From Nyssa sinensis (Eukaryota; Streptophyta; Magnoliopsida; Cornales; Nyssaceae): 64,000 bases of DNA. The DNA is taken from positions 13,688,328-13,752,327 of the forward strand of contig CM018036.1 in the NCBI GenBank assembly GCA_008638375.1, given 5' to 3'. The notes beneath the pieces were generated by a model. That model was not told where the DNA came from. It saw only the letters and a program-made list of their open reading frames with translations, and did not search any database. Shown one piece after another: positions 1-13,395 of this stretch (position 1 is the first letter of the stretch; each line of letters opens with the position of its first letter). The translations under genes were made by a program, and so were the position numbers.

Positions 1-1416
1 AAAATTATGTTACAAATTAACTAACTTATTTCAAATATAATAAGCGCAATTCATAAAATATTTCATACTAGTAATAACTAATATTTTTTTTTTCTCAAAA
101 TTATTGATGAAACAATCAATATTATATGAATCTAAATAAATTTTGAAAATAATTTTGAACCGACACTTGTTTTTTTTAAAAAAATCAACAACCTAATATG
201 TAAGATTTAAAATTATTGAAACAAATTGGTGGATTCAAAATAAGACTAAAGAAAATAATATACGAAGATTGAAATATTGTATGTTAACATAATTTAAAAA
301 ATATTGATGTTGTTAGTATAATTGTAAGATATTTAAAAAAAAAAATTAGTATAATTATCCTTAATATTAAGTAAATCATTAATTCTCAGCCTAGTTATGA
401 GGACTGAGATCATATTTAAGTGGTGCAAGTACCCACTTTATGTTAATGTGAGTTCAATTTTTTTCCTCATCATTGTATAAAAAAAACACAAAAATAAAAA
501 CAAAACTCTTTGCCTAATTATGGGAAATGCAAGGGAACGGTCAGGGAATACAGGCCGGGCTCCCACAATTTAGAAATTATTTTATAGTTTCAAATGTAAT
601 ATGTTTTAAGTAATACTCTTTATTTTAAATTTTTTTTTGCATCAAATTTTACATTTTAAATGATTTGATATTAGTTTATTGATTGTACAAAAATCATTAA
701 TATTATGGTAATAATCTACTATCACATTATTTAAGACGCAAGTTTTAATATAAAAATTTAATACATACAGCATTACTTAAGTTTTTTTCCCTTCTAAATC
801 GACGCTTTTGGCAACTCAAAATTTTTAAGTCATGTAGCATTCTTTGAGACATGAAATTTCTCTCAGTCTCGGTTTCGTGACCTCTGTGGGGTCGCTATTC
901 ACTCTATTTTTTTTTATAAATGTACAAGACCACCACCTTTAATTTGACTTACCATTTCTTTCACCGTACATATCTTTTTGTATTTTATTTATTACTTAAT
1001 AAATCTTCTCACATTTTTCAATATTGCATATATTATAGATGTACTCAAGTATTATTTATTTTACGGATTTTTGATTTAATAAATTAAGATCTACTTGATA
1101 AACTTAAATCACTAAAAATAAAACTAAATTTATTCTACCAATATCTTATTCAATTATCTTTTACACCTCTATAAATTATATAAAACACACACACAAAAAA
1201 ATGCTGAGATTTAACTAAACTATGGTAATTTAAGAAAATTAAACCTAATTAAAGTAAGAGACTTTTACTTTGGAACCCCAAAGAAAAATTGATTTGAATA
1301 ACCATATAATTTTTTTCATATTATCTTACTACTAGTGAACTTTTTTATCGAGCTTTAGAAGATCATGAGACATGGTACATTGTTATTAGCAAAATTTAAT
1401 ATAATGTGTTTTGCAG
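1..1416 (+). other. AT-rich non-coding sequence upstream of LRR exon copy 1 (probably intron)
   Basis: There is no credible coding sequence here. The stretch is rich in poly-A and poly-T tracts and ends in a polypyrimidine-poor but usable acceptor (TGTGTTTTGCAG) just before the LRR exon. About 110 bp around 200-310 resembles the end of the LTR found intact at 5891, so an old LTR fragment is included in the duplicated unit. Confidence 0.6.
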
Positions 1417-2082
1417 ATTGCATTCCCTGTCTTGGAGGATTTGAGAATAAGCGGGTTGAAGATCATAAAAGAGATATGGGACAGCCAACTCCTAGAAGAA
1501 AACTCATTCTCTCAACTACGTACTCTACGAGTTTTGTATTGTCGCAATTTGGTGAACATAGTTCCCTCCCATATGCTCCCAAGGTTACGGAATCTAGTAG
1601 AAATTGAAGTTGAATCATGTGATTCGGTGATATCAGTTGGACTTAATGCTGAGGAAGGATTTGTAGCATCAATGCAAATACTCCCTCAACTAAAACAATT
1701 GCGGTTACATAACCTACCCAAGTTGATGCACTATGAGTTAAACCAGGTGTCCTACGGAAATTGTTGCTATCCAAAGTTGATGAAGATTGTTATTTCCAGT
1801 TGTCAAAGTTTGAGAAATGTATTCTCACTTTCTGTGGCCATAAATATTGTGCATCTTGAGGAGCTAGAAGTAAGTTCTTGTGAGAAGATGAAAGAGATAA
1901 TTGCAACCAGGAGAGGAAGTAAAGAAACACTGGACAAGATAGTGTTCCCCAGACTAAAGCTTATGAAGCTTGAAAGGTTGCAGAACCTAAAAAGCTTCTG
2001 GAGTAGTGAATCTCAAGAAGAAGAAAGAGTTGAGAAGGTGGACCTGGCCCCTTTCGAACTACAATACCTCTTCAATGACAAG
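1417..2082 (+). CDS. LRR exon of a CC-NBS-LRR disease-resistance protein, copy 1
   Basis: The open frame encodes 222 residues of leucine-rich repeats of the plant NLR type with Cys-containing consensus, for example LRTLRVLYCRNLVNIVP near residues 33-49 and LEELEVSSCEKMKEII near residues 150-165. It opens after a TTTTGCAG acceptor with IAFPVLEDL and closes with FNDK before a GTATGT donor. FPxLExL at the start and FN(D/E)K at the end are typical exon borders in RPS2/At4g27190-like genes. The length is exactly 666 bp with phase 0 on both sides, so the exon can be duplicated or skipped without shifting the frame. LRR segments of this family sense pathogen effectors or guard host proteins. No NB-ARC or coiled-coil exon is in the window, so this is an internal exon or a remnant. 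The frame is uninterrupted. Expression is unknown. Confidence 0.85.
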
Positions 2083-2342
2083 GTATGTTTACTCAACCGA
2101 CTTAATTAATTAACTATTCAACAGCCCGTTCCCAACTGTTAGAAATGTGTTATATATATATATATGTTATGTTTGGCATACGTCAAGCTTGCTGTGAAAG
2201 TATACTGTCTTTTGTTTTGTTTTGCTTTTTTAAATTCTAGACACAAACAAGTATTTATCACAATGAAAGCCACTACTGACTATCTTATGTTTAGGAAGAA
2301 GAAAATTTATTGGAAAAATATGTTATATGTTTAGCATCACTC

Positions 2343-2386
<44 letters not shown>

Positions 2387-4203
2387 ATATACTGGTAAAA
2401 TCATAAAATACTTGTTAATTTCCAACTCAACAAAACAAAAGATGGAAGGAAATGTCCTTTTTCCTTTTTCATTAAAAACAAGGATTTTGGTCAATATGAA
2501 AAAACTTGCTGGACTTTCTAAAAAAAAATAAAATAAAACCCATCTTCCTAATTAGGAACATTGTCATCTAGTGCAAGCTACTACCTAGGGTGCCAATTTG
2601 TTAAAACATTGACTATTTTTAGCTATTATTTGATAATAATGCTACCTCTATTTCTTTGGCAAATTACGGCCACAATTTTGAAAGAACTCATACAGGCCAC
2701 TCACGACCATATTAATCTTGGCCACCACTCTGGCTCTTTTTCTCTTTATAATATTGTGGCACATAATCTCACTCTATTAAGAGAATAAAATTATGTTACA
2801 AATTAACTAACTTATTTCAAATATAGTAAGCGCAATTCATAAAATATTTCATACTAGTAATAACTAATATTTTTTTTTCTCAAAATTATTGATGAAGCAA
2901 TCAATATTATATGAATCTAAATAAATTTTGAAAATAATTTTAAACCGACACTTGTTTTTTTTAAAAAAAATCAACAACCTAATATGTAAGATTTAAAATT
3001 ATTGAAACAAATTGGTGGATTCAAAATAAGACTAAAGAAAATAATATCCGAAGATTGAAATATTGTATGTTAGTATAATTTAAAAAATATTGATGATGTT
3101 AGTATAATTGTAAGATATTTAAAAAAAAATCAGTATAATTATCCTTAATATTAAGTAAATCATTAATTCTCAGCCTAGTTATGAGGACTGAGATCATATT
3201 TAAGTGGTGCAAGTACCCACTCTATGTTAATGTGAGTTCAATTTTTTTTCCTCATCATTGTATAAAAAAAACACAAAAATAAAAACAAAACTCTTTGCCT
3301 AATTATGGGAAATGCAAGGGAACGGTCAGGGAATACAGGCCGGGCTCCCACAATTTAGAAATTATTTTATAGTTTCAAATGTAATATGTTTTAAGTAATA
3401 CTCTTTATTTTAAATTTTTTTTTGCATCAAATTTTACATTTTAAATGATTTGATATTAGTTTATTGATTGTACAAAAATCATTAATATTATGGTAATAAT
3501 CTACTATCACATTATTTAAGACGCAAGTTTTAATATAAAAATTTAATACATACAGCATTACTTAAGTTTTTTTCCCTTCTAAATCGACGCTTTTGGCAAC
3601 TCAAAATTTTTAAGTCATGTAGCATTCTTTGAGACATGAAATTTCTCTCAGTCTCGGTTTCGTGACCTCTGTGGGGTCGCTATTCACTCTATTTTTTTTT
3701 TATAAATGTACAAGGCCACCACCTTTAATTTGACTTACCATTTCTTTCACCGTACATATCTTTTTGTATTTTATTTATTACTTAATAAATCTTCTCACAT
3801 TTTCCAATATTGCATATATTATAGATGTACTCAAGTATTATTTATTTTACGGATTTTTGATTTAATAAATTAAGATCTACTTGATAAACTTAAATCACTA
3901 AAAATAAAACTAAATTTATTCTACCAATATCTTATTCAATTATCTTTTACACCTCTATAAATTATATAAAACACACACACACAAAAAAAGCTGAGATTTA
4001 ACTAAACTATGGTAATTTAAGAAAATTAAACCTAATTAAAGTAAGAGACTTTACTTTGGAACCCCAAGGAAAAACTGATTTGAATAACCATGTAATTTTT
4101 TTCATATTATCTTACTACTAGTGAACTTTTTTTTTCGAGCTTTAGAAGATCAAGAGACATGGTACATTGTTATTAGAAAAATTTAATATAATGTGTTTTG
4201 CAG
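2083..4203 (+). other. Putative intron between the duplicated LRR exons
   Basis: The stretch begins GTATGTTTAC and ends TTTTGCAG. It holds no coding sequence. A TA microsatellite sits near 2345-2377, and the boundary between repeat copies falls at 2786/2787. If the two LRR exons belong to one transcript this is a 2.1-kb phase-0 intron. If they are copies in separate gene remnants it is intergenic. Confidence 0.55.
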
Positions 4204-4869
4204 ATTGCATTCCCTGTCTTGGAGGATTTGAGAATAAGCGGGTTGAAGATCATAAAAGAGATATGGGACAGCCAACTCCAAGAAGAAAACTCATTCTCTC
4301 AACTACGTACTCTACGAATTTTGTATTGTCGCAATTTGGTGAACATAGTTCCCTCACATATGCTCCCAAGGTTACGGAATCTTGTAGAAATTGAAGTTGA
4401 ATCATGTGATTCGGTGATATCAGTTGGACTTAATGCTGAGGAAGGATTTGTAGCATCAATGCCAATACTCCCTCAACTAAAACAATTGCGGTTACATAAC
4501 CTACCCAAGTTGATGCACTATGAGTTAAACCAGGTGTCCTACGGAAATTGCTGCTATCCAAACTTGATGAAGATTGTTATTTCCAGTTGTCAAAGTTTGA
4601 GAAATGTATTCTCACTTTCTGTGGCCATAAATATTGTGCATCTTGAAGAGCTAGAAGTAAGTTCTTGTGAGAAGATGCAAGAGATAATTGCAACCAGGAG
4701 AGGAAGTAAAGAAACACTGGACAAGATAGTGTTCCCCAGACTAAAGCTTATGAAGCTTGAAAGGTTGCAGAACCTAAAAAGCTTTTGGAGTAGTGAATCT
4801 CAAGAAGAAGAAAGAGTTGAGAAGGTGGACCTGGCCCCTTTCGAACTACAATCCCTCTTCAATGACAAG
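4204..4869 (+). CDS. LRR exon of a CC-NBS-LRR disease-resistance protein, copy 2
   Basis: This is the second copy of the 666-bp LRR exon and is also open throughout, with the same TTTTGCAG acceptor and GTATGT donor. Comparing it with copy 1 by eye I count 11 base differences: six change the amino acid (L/Q, V/I, Q/P, K/N, K/Q and Y/S in copy 1/copy 2 order) and five are silent. No indel has accumulated although neighbouring non-coding DNA has gained and lost tracts. That is compatible with retained function but also with simple youth. Being phase 0 at both ends, it would add 222 residues (about nine LRRs) to the protein if both copies are spliced in. Confidence 0.85.
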
Positions 4870-5138
4870 GTATGTTTACTCAACCGACTTAATTAATTAA
4901 CTATTCAACAGCCCATTCCCAACTGTTAGAAATGTGTTATATATATATATATATATATATTATGTTAGGCATACGTCAAGCTTGCTGTGAAAGTATACTG
5001 TCTTTTGTTTTGTTTTGTTTTTTTAAATTCTAGACACAAACAAGTATTTATCACAATGAAAGCCACTACTGACTATCTTATGTTTAGGAAGAAGAAAATT
5101 TATTGGAAAAATATGTTATATGTTTAGCATCACTCTTA

Positions 5139-5169
<31 letters not shown>

Positions 5170-5890
5170 ATATACTGGTAAAATCATAAAATACTTGTTA
5201 ATTTCCAACTCAACAAAACAAAAGATCGAACAAAATTTATTGGAAAAATATGTTATATATTTTGCGTCACTCTTAATATATATATATATATATATATATG
5301 ATATACTAGTAATCATAAAATACTTGTTAATTTCCAACTCAACAAAACAAAAGATGGAAGGAAATGTCCTTTTTTCCTTTTTCATTAAAAACAAGGATTT
5401 TGGTCAATATGCAAAAACTTTCCTGACTTTCTAAAAAAAATTAAAATAAAACCCATCTTCCTAATTAGGAACATTCTCATCTAGTGCAAGCTACTACCGT
5501 GCCAATTTGTTAAAACATTGACTATTTATAGCTATTATTTCATAATAATGCTACCTCTGTTTCTTCGGCAGATTACGGCCACAATTCTGAAAGAACTCAT
5601 ACAGGCCACTCACGGTCTTGGCCACCACTTTGGCTCTTTTTCTCTTTATAATATTGTGGCACATAATCTCACTCTATTAAGAGAATAAAATTATGTTACA
5701 TATTACCTAACTTATTTCAAATATAATCAGCGCAATTCATAAAATATTTAACTAACTTATTTTTGTAATAACTAATATTTTTTTCTCAGAATTATTGATG
5801 AAACAATCAATATTATATGAATCTAAATAAATTCTGAAAATAATTTTAAACCAACACTTGTTTAATTTTAAAAAAATCAACAACCTAGTA
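4870..5890. other. Post-exon non-coding DNA with internal 130-bp duplication and TA tracts
   Basis: Copy-2 equivalent of the intron start. A segment of about 130 bp (around 5093-5226), ending in CAACAAAACAAAAGAT, is repeated directly at about 5227-5356. TA microsatellites lie at about 4940-4960, 5138-5160 and 5277-5299. The internal duplication accounts for most of the extra length of repeat copy 2. No gene is seen. Confidence 0.8.
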
Positions 5891-7844
5891 TGTAAGATTT
5901 AAAATTATTGAAACAAATTGTTGGATTCAAAATAAGACTAAAGAAAATAATATACGAAGATTGAAATCTTGTATGTGAGAATAACTTACGTAAGAAAATT
6001 ATTATTATTAAATCAAACTTTCAATAAACTCACTGTACCAATTTTCTTCATTAAATAAAAGAAACCCAATCACTAGATGAGTATTGTTTTCTAGCAAAAT
6101 GCGGGCAATACAACAAACCCACACTGATGTGGCTGCAATCTCACGGACACACACACGCTAATTAGCTCCTTGTTTTTTTACTCCCTATGGCCGCTACCAA
6201 TCACGGCGCTGCATCCCATTATGATAGAGACCCAAATATATTAATTATATTCTTATAAGGAATAAGACTCTTCAATATTAATTTCACTCTAAATAAAATA
6301 TCTGTCCCTTATTATCCACAAATCCTTTTAATATTACTAGGACTCTACAAGATAGAATTAGGAGACTTGCTAAAATATATGGGTTTGGTTTAATTGGCCC
6401 ACAATGTCTCTCTTAAACCAAGCTCTAAATTCAACACATTATCTAAATCACCAAAAATTGCATTAAATTTTAAAAATAATCTTGAACCATCAATCACTTT
6501 ATCTTTATCAAACTTATCGATCTCTTTCAAAATCAACCAATCAATATCTATCTATCGAAGGTTTATAACTATTTTCGATATTTTATATAACCAAATAAGA
6601 TCAAACCAAAATTTATGTGGTGGTGGATAGTTTTGTTCGCAAACCCAACCATTCCAATGTGGCCAATGTATTATTATTTTTATTTGATAAAACTATTTAA
6701 CTTTCTTTTCATAAACCTCTGTTGACAAACACTTTATTGCAATATTAGAAACAACATTATAGATATCGCAAACTTTAAAGTAGAGTGTAACACGACGTGA
6801 TCACTCATGAATATTTTGCCCACAAACCCTCAAAATTTCAAACTTTTTTTCATTAATTAAAATTTTCTCCATAATTTCAAATCAACAAGTTATTTAAATC
6901 ATGTACCTGAGCTTGGTAAAAATCTAATTTTTCTTCCATTATTTTTTTGTGCTTCAATCTAATTAAGATGGCCTCCTTGTCGATTGAACCATAATTTTTT
7001 TTCTTCACAATTATTTACGCAACAACCACTAGATCCTTTTCATGATTCAAACGATCATTCACAAAACCTCTCAAGATCGCAATCTTGAGCAATACAAGAA
7101 ATGTAACTTTTTGCAATAATCTAGAAACAAGACCAAACCTTAATTTTTTGCAACTCTCGTTAATCACCAAGATCGAAAGTGACTCTTTGATAAAGTATCC
7201 CAACATCGAAACTAACTCTAATAAATTATCCTAAAATCGAAACTAACTCTGATACCATGTATAGGATTTAAAATTACTGATACTAATTGTTGAACTCAAA
7301 ATAAGACTAAAAATAAATACGAAGATTGAAATCTTATATGTGAGAATAAATTGAATAAGAAAATTATTATTATTAAATCAAACTTTCAATAAATTTACTA
7401 TATATCAACTTTTCTTCATTGAATAAAATAAACTCAATCACTAGATGAGTATTGTTTTCTGGCAGAATGTGGGCAATACAGCAAACCCACACTGATCATG
7501 TGGCTGCAATCTCGCAGACACACATGGCTAATTAGCCTTTTTATTTTTTTTATTCTCTGTGGCCACTACTAATCACGGCTCACTCTTATTTTTTTGCTCT
7601 CTGGGTACATCCCATTATGATAGAGACCTAAAAATATGTAATATATTATATCTAATTCTACAAGGACTAAGACTCCTCAATATTAATTCCACTCTTATTA
7701 AAATATCTACTTTTACTAGAATACTACTAACCCACTCCAAATATAATAAGGACTATCCACAAATACTTCAAATACTACTAGAACTCTACAATATAGAATT
7801 AGGAGACTTCCTAAAACATACGTGACTGATTTAATTGGGCCACA
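5891..7844 (-). mobile_element. Short non-coding LTR element (TRIM-like or deleted Copia)
   Basis: Two direct repeats flank an 854-bp interior. The left LTR is about 5891-6403 (513 bp) and the right LTR about 7258-7844 (587 bp); both run from TGTAAGATTT or TGTATAGGATTT to a terminus ending in CACA. Immediately left of the right LTR is CTCTGATACCA (7247-7257), the complement of an initiator-Met tRNA primer-binding site, which sets the element on the minus strand. A pyrimidine run (TCTCTCTT) after the left LTR would be the polypurine tract on the minus strand. The interior has no gag or pol. No clear target-site duplication is seen, perhaps because the left border lies in the tandem duplication. 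The two LTRs are clearly diverged, so the insertion is old. Confidence 0.7.
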
Positions 7845-10800
7845 TAGAGTCTATCACGCCCCAAACGCAAGAACCACGACCAAAGGGTCATTGTACCCCA
7901 AACCGGCAAGTCAATCTAAGGAGCCATCCTAGTTCTTTCTCATAAATACGTTTATGTTCATTTCTTTCTTCAAATGAGTTAGTTCGATTTCCTTTAGTTT
8001 ATCTCGTTCAAGCCTTGTAATGGAATTTTTTCAATTTAGCTACTATAAGAGTTCTCTATAATAAATCAAATCTTAGTTTGAGTCTATTCTAAAAACACTT
8101 TTAATTATACAAGTGTCCAATATACATACATACAAATGAGAAAAACCAGGGTACTTGCACCCATTTTTCAACGAATGAAGTAAATAATAAAATGAGATAC
8201 AAAAGTCTCTATGGTCTTTAGTTACTCAACGCAGATCTCGTGGTTGCTTTCTAACTTCCGTGTGCCTGCCATTCCCATGAACAACAGGGTGAGCCATAAT
8301 GCTTAGTAGGGTTCCCCAAAATCACACACAAGCATACAAGGATGAAAAAACTAATACAAGTCCGATGAGGACATTTCTTAAGGTCTAAGATGCAATCACA
8401 AGCATACACTTTCCAAACCTCACACATTGCCCAATCAAATTATCATACTACAATAATGTATGATATATAAATCGTTCATAGTCTAAGAACATGAATAGTA
8501 CTAATCCACACGATATTATTAGTCCAACGAGATACATTCTCAACTAGGCAGAATCATCGAGTAGGTATTCAAAGGGTAACATCATGATTATACCTATCCA
8601 CTCTATTCACAACCCTGTAATGAAAGTAATAGGAACAACAAATATACAATTAATCTTAAATGTAATATCATGCACATGTGCCAAAGATCGGTAATTCATA
8701 ACTCCATTCAACCACCTCTAGTACAATCCCCTACACATCTCATTAGTTCTCAATAGCCATTCAAAAATCGCCTTTGGCGATTTTTAATGCCAATTTTTAG
8801 AAAAAATGCCATTATAGGCCTCAATTTTTTGTAAAATGAACAAGGTATCTAAGTAATCAAATAAGCATACCAATGCATTACGAATCATCGGGATTATAAT
8901 ACAACATTCCAACTATCCAACATGTTTAATCAAGTCACAATGGCATTGTCATCCCAGGAGCACAATAATAACCAAATATCAATGCTTAAGAGATCAAGGA
9001 ATTTCTCAAGTAACAAAGCAATAACTCAATAGATGCCATTCAAATAGAAAGAGAGGAATCTATTAAGATGCATCCATAAGGAGCATTCACAATACAACTA
9101 GAAACATGGCATAAGCAAGACATTCTAATAGAATAACCAATGAATCTTTGATTATCTCTATACTAAGATTCATAGGAATTGTCCATAAACATCCCAAAGA
9201 TATAATCCAGTCAAATACTAACAATTTATCCCATTCCTATATCAAAGTGTCCTAAAGTTTCCCAACAATATGATTAATTCGAAAGGAAATTCTACATGTC
9301 CATGCTCACCTATATTCCTATAGAATCCACATCACTCAAGAAAATATCTATTCACACCAACCATGTCCCAAATCTTCTATTGGATAAAAGTATATTGGAT
9401 GCTTATGTAATCTTAGGCAACTAAGGTAACATTTGAAAAACACCTATGCTTGTAGATATATCTACATATGAGTAAACATAGATTTAGATATAGTCATTTT
9501 ATGTGCATGATTGACAATTCATGAAACACAATTTAAATAAAGCATTAAGGGTTTATAATTATACTATCATAAGGAACTTTCATTCTTACTCCAGTCCAAG
9601 GTAATCATTATATACATAGATAGGCATATACTTCCGACATAGCAACATATATATCAAGATAAGTTTCACCAAGGATAACTTTAATAGCACACAATTTATC
9701 CATAACAATTTAGGGGCAACTTCATCTATTGACACACCTTGAGGTTTAGAGGTAGTTCAAGGCCTTTAATCTTTTATTCATTAAGAATAACTTTTTTTTC
9801 CGAAGTGAAAAATACATAAGCAGGAAAAAGATATAATTCTTGTGTCTAGAATGAGTAGAAACACACCTAAGACATAGTATAAGACCCAAAATTTCCAAAA
9901 GGGGTCAAAACGCATCATTTGGGTTTTGTGTGCCGAAAGGTACACAGAGAATAGTATTTCTAGGTCCCCAGTGCCGATTGGCTGTGCTTCACCTATTTGG
10001 TCTATTTTTGTTTTAGCTTCTAAATTTTCAAGGGCATAACTCCTACCCACATGTATCTATACATGCATACCTACAACTATTTCACTTAATCAAGTCTAAT
10101 TTAATCATCAATTTAATAATTCATTCCAACACTTCATCCATCCACCATTTTTTAGGGAGACCCATTTGGTTTTCCAATTACAATCATGCATTCATAAGCA
10201 TATCCACACGTATATGGATACATCCATGTCAATATACAAAAATATATATATATATATATCCACACATATATACATAGATTTTCATATATCTTTATGATTA
10301 ATCAAAATAAAAATCCTATAAATGTCTAGAAAGTCCCTACCTCATGCAACTTGTAGAGAGAGAAAGCTTGCAATGTCATCCATGGAAGCTAGGGTTCTTG
10401 ATCTTCTTCTCCCATTTTTTTCTTTATTCCTTTTTCTTTTCTTCTTCTTGATTAGGGTTTCATGAGAAGACCCTCATAAAACACACATATACATTTTCTC
10501 CCTCACACACATGGTTATATACACACACATATATGTACACACTCGCTCTTGGCCTTCCATGACTATGAATCAAAGAGAGAAATCAATAAATTTAGAAGGA
10601 GAGTTAGGATTTGTCCCTTTAAGGTAAGAGAGGGAGAGAGAGATATCAAGAGAGAAAGAAAGAGAGGCTTGAGAGCAAGAGAGAGAATGAAAAATCTGAT
10701 AATGGGAAGAAAATGCCATATTTCCCTTTTTTATATTGTTAACACATTAGTTTTGATGCAAATGCACACACCAAATCACACTTTTCTTGATCACCACATT

Positions 10801-12303
10801 TTGGACACATGGCATTGATTCTCCACCACACAATTACTTTGCTTCCTTGGGAAGGTTTGGAACACAACACTATGGCCAGTTGGCCAAACGTGCATGTACG
10901 AGCCTCATAGTAGGACTTAAAAGCCCTAAAAACCTTAAGGATGGCACCTTTTTTTTTTTTTTTTTTTTTCTATATTCTTCTGGTAGCTCATTTGCTATTA
11001 AGGGCAATTTGAAAATTATTAATTTTTCGTATCCATATTTTTGGTACCTTATTTGACAAAATGGACCCCACTGTTGAGTCCGGAATGTCGAAAAACTTAA
11101 GGTGGGTAGCTTCACACAGTCATCAAGGTTTATTTGGTAGCTTTATTAACTTTTTAGGATTTATTTGGAATTAGTCCACTTTATTTGTTTATACATTTCA
11201 GAGTCTAATTTGTTCAAATGGAAAAATGCTAAAATAGCATTGTTTGGCAATTTAAATTAATAAAAAATATCAATTTACAAATCTGCCGAAAAAAGTCAAC
11301 TAATTTGTAATTTTTACAAATTAGTCTACTAGTATGTAATTTTTAAAAGTCCATCAATCATGATTTTTAATAATTAAGTCGACCGTTTCATAATTAAACA
11401 ATTACCTTTATTTAAAAACCCAGAGACCATCTAGTCCAGGTTCAATTTAAGTGAAACAGACCATTTCTTTATTCAACCGACTGGTTCTATTCGGGTCGCC
11501 ATGTCAGCTTAACCCTTGCGCCAAAACAATGTTGTTCCATTAAATCATAATTCGTTTATAATTTTGGCCTGACCTAGACCCAAAGGTTAACCCGTCATAG
11601 TGTCTAAAGGACATCGTTTTAGTGCGTGAATAGTTTCACTTTCTTCATTTTTTGGCAACACATCGGTCACCTTCCCCAGTGATGGTCGCCAGAAACTAGG
11701 ATTTTCCAGTTTTTTAAAACCTATCTTATGGGTCATTTTGGCCCATTATTTGCATGGAATTCACCTAGAACATGATTTAGGACCATTTAACATCATTTTG
11801 GTCTATAAAAAGTCAAAAAGTTGATCGATTTTAAAGAGACCCGATTCTCCTATCAGATTGAGTTTCTCATTTTCCCCCCCTCATTTCTCCATGAAATTGT
11901 GTCATTTTTTAACAGTTAAGTTCCTTTATAGATGGGCTTAAATCCCATGGCTTTAAATAGAAGTTTGAGGACCATTTTCCTAAAAACCCGATTATTTTCT
12001 CTAGTTTGCAACTGCCATTACCTTTCTCATTTTTCTTGCATTCTGGTTTACTTAGTGTCTAGTTTTAGGTCTTAAGCACATAGCAAGCTTTTATTCAAGT
12101 CAAATTTTCAAGCTCAGTTTTGAGCTTTTTCAATGGTGACGTACGGTTCTAGGGTTTCAGACCCCTTTTATTTGCTTATTTTACTCTAATAACATGCAAA
12201 AACCTAAATTAGACCGAGGGAAAAAATCTTACTTCTTTCATTTAGATTTGAGCAGTTTATTCCTTTCTTTCTCTTCCTTCCCTCTCTTTTACATGCACAA
12301 CCA

Positions 12304-12340
<37 letters not shown>

Positions 12341-12770
12341 ATAGTTTATTGTCCGAATTTGGTTTTACAATTCTAGAGTGGTAAGAGAATGTATGGCTTG
12401 TATGTGTGAGGCTTTTTTAAGATGATAACCCTTTCTTGACACTTGTAGATGTAATCCTCCATTGCCTACTCTCATTGAAGATGAGGTATGACTGCCTCAT
12501 CAGCTTGTGCTAGGCACATTGAATTTGTTGTGCATGTGATGGAGTGTGATGGTGCGTGATGGGGTTTCTCCCATAATGTTTACACACATAAACATATATA
12601 TATATATATATATCATAACACATGTATGTACTTGTCCCTTATGATCTCATGTGCCTTAGTTATGCCCACATTATACCCATCATCATAATACATTAATGAC
12701 ATTATCATTTTTAGTCTCAATTATAGACGCTAGTCTTTTGGTTAAGTGAACTTGTGCCCTAATCCACTTA
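7845..12770. other. Degenerate LTR-retrotransposon-like non-coding DNA
   Basis: No coding sequence is recognisable. The left edge (ATCACGCCCCAAACGC, near 7853) resembles the TGTCACGCCCC terminus of other large LTRs in this window. Phrases such as GACCCCACTGTTGAGTCCGG (near 11063) recur in the LTR-type blocks at 18.2-18.4, 20.3-20.6 and 55.4-55.6 kb. Simple repeats include TA at about 10241-10260, a T run at about 10950-10969, CT at about 12309-12338 and TA at about 12594-12612. I read it as one or more decayed minus-strand LTRs. The right limit is not defined. Confidence 0.5.
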
Positions 12771-12772
12771 AT

Positions 12773-13393
12773 GTGTGATGTAGAAAAAGTTGCGGAGGCT
12801 TTTAAAGAACAATGAAAAAGTTCCAAGTCTCATTTCAATAAAAAGTACTAGTAGACGCATAGTTGGTCACTCACGTTTTTAGGAATGGAGACCCTATCTT
12901 GACTCAAAATGGCAAGATGGACAATACTCATCGCTTCGCTATGACCGAAGCTACCACGAGGCCAAACGACTTTGTTTAGGCCTCTGATTTCACTTTTTGC
13001 CATTTATAGTAATTTTTAATTTTGTAATTACTTTGTTTAGGAAAGTCCGAATTAACTTCTGCTTGCAACTATAGTTTCCTAGCTTGATATGGTTTCTAGT
13101 TTTCCAAAAAGTCCCAATTTTTATTAATTTTATATTTTTCATCTTTTTCAGAATTATTATAGTTTCCTAATTGTAATAGGACTAGTATATGAAATTAGTA
13201 AATTTCTATTCGGATTAGTGGTAGTCTTAACCTATATATATGATGTAAAGCAGTTTTTATCATGCAGATTATCAATAATATATTTCTATTTAAAAATTTG
13301 AGATTTGTTCTCTTTGGGTGAAGAGTCCCCTTTGTTCTTGGTTACTAAGGAATTCAACGTGTTTGATTCTCATTCACGTTTCGTACTGCGTTA
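12773..13393 (+). repeat. 5' LTR of a Ty3/Gypsy element (element 1)
   Basis: This stretch is similar along its whole length to 25512-26112, from TGATGTAGAA to the shared ACTAAGGAATTCAACGTGTT near the 3' end, and is followed directly by a primer-binding site. A TATATATATGATGT promoter-like segment and the AATAATATATTT region lie in the second half, as expected for U3 and R. The exact left border is uncertain by a few tens of bases. Confidence 0.75.
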
Positions 13394-13395
13394 GT

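Larger units (their letters stand above)
1..5985. repeat. Tandem duplication carrying an NLR LRR exon (2 full copies + partial third)
   Basis: The sequence starting at base 1 recurs at 2787 and again at 5687, each time after the same run ending in GAGAATAAAATTATG. Copy 1 is 1-2786, copy 2 is 2787-5686, and copy 3 begins at 5687 and runs about 300 bp before merging with the LTR element described at 5891. Copies 1 and 2 stay nearly identical over exon and intron. They differ mainly in TA and T-tract lengths and in a roughly 130-bp internal duplication in copy 2 (5093-5356). The register suggests unequal crossing-over. Base 1 lies at the same phase as the repeat junction, so more copies may exist to the left. 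Confidence 0.95.

Noticed and set aside
1365..1607. Overlapping frame starting MRHGTLLLAKFN
   Set aside because: It overlaps the LRR exon in another frame and starts in the intron. The LRR frame has splice sites and family motifs.
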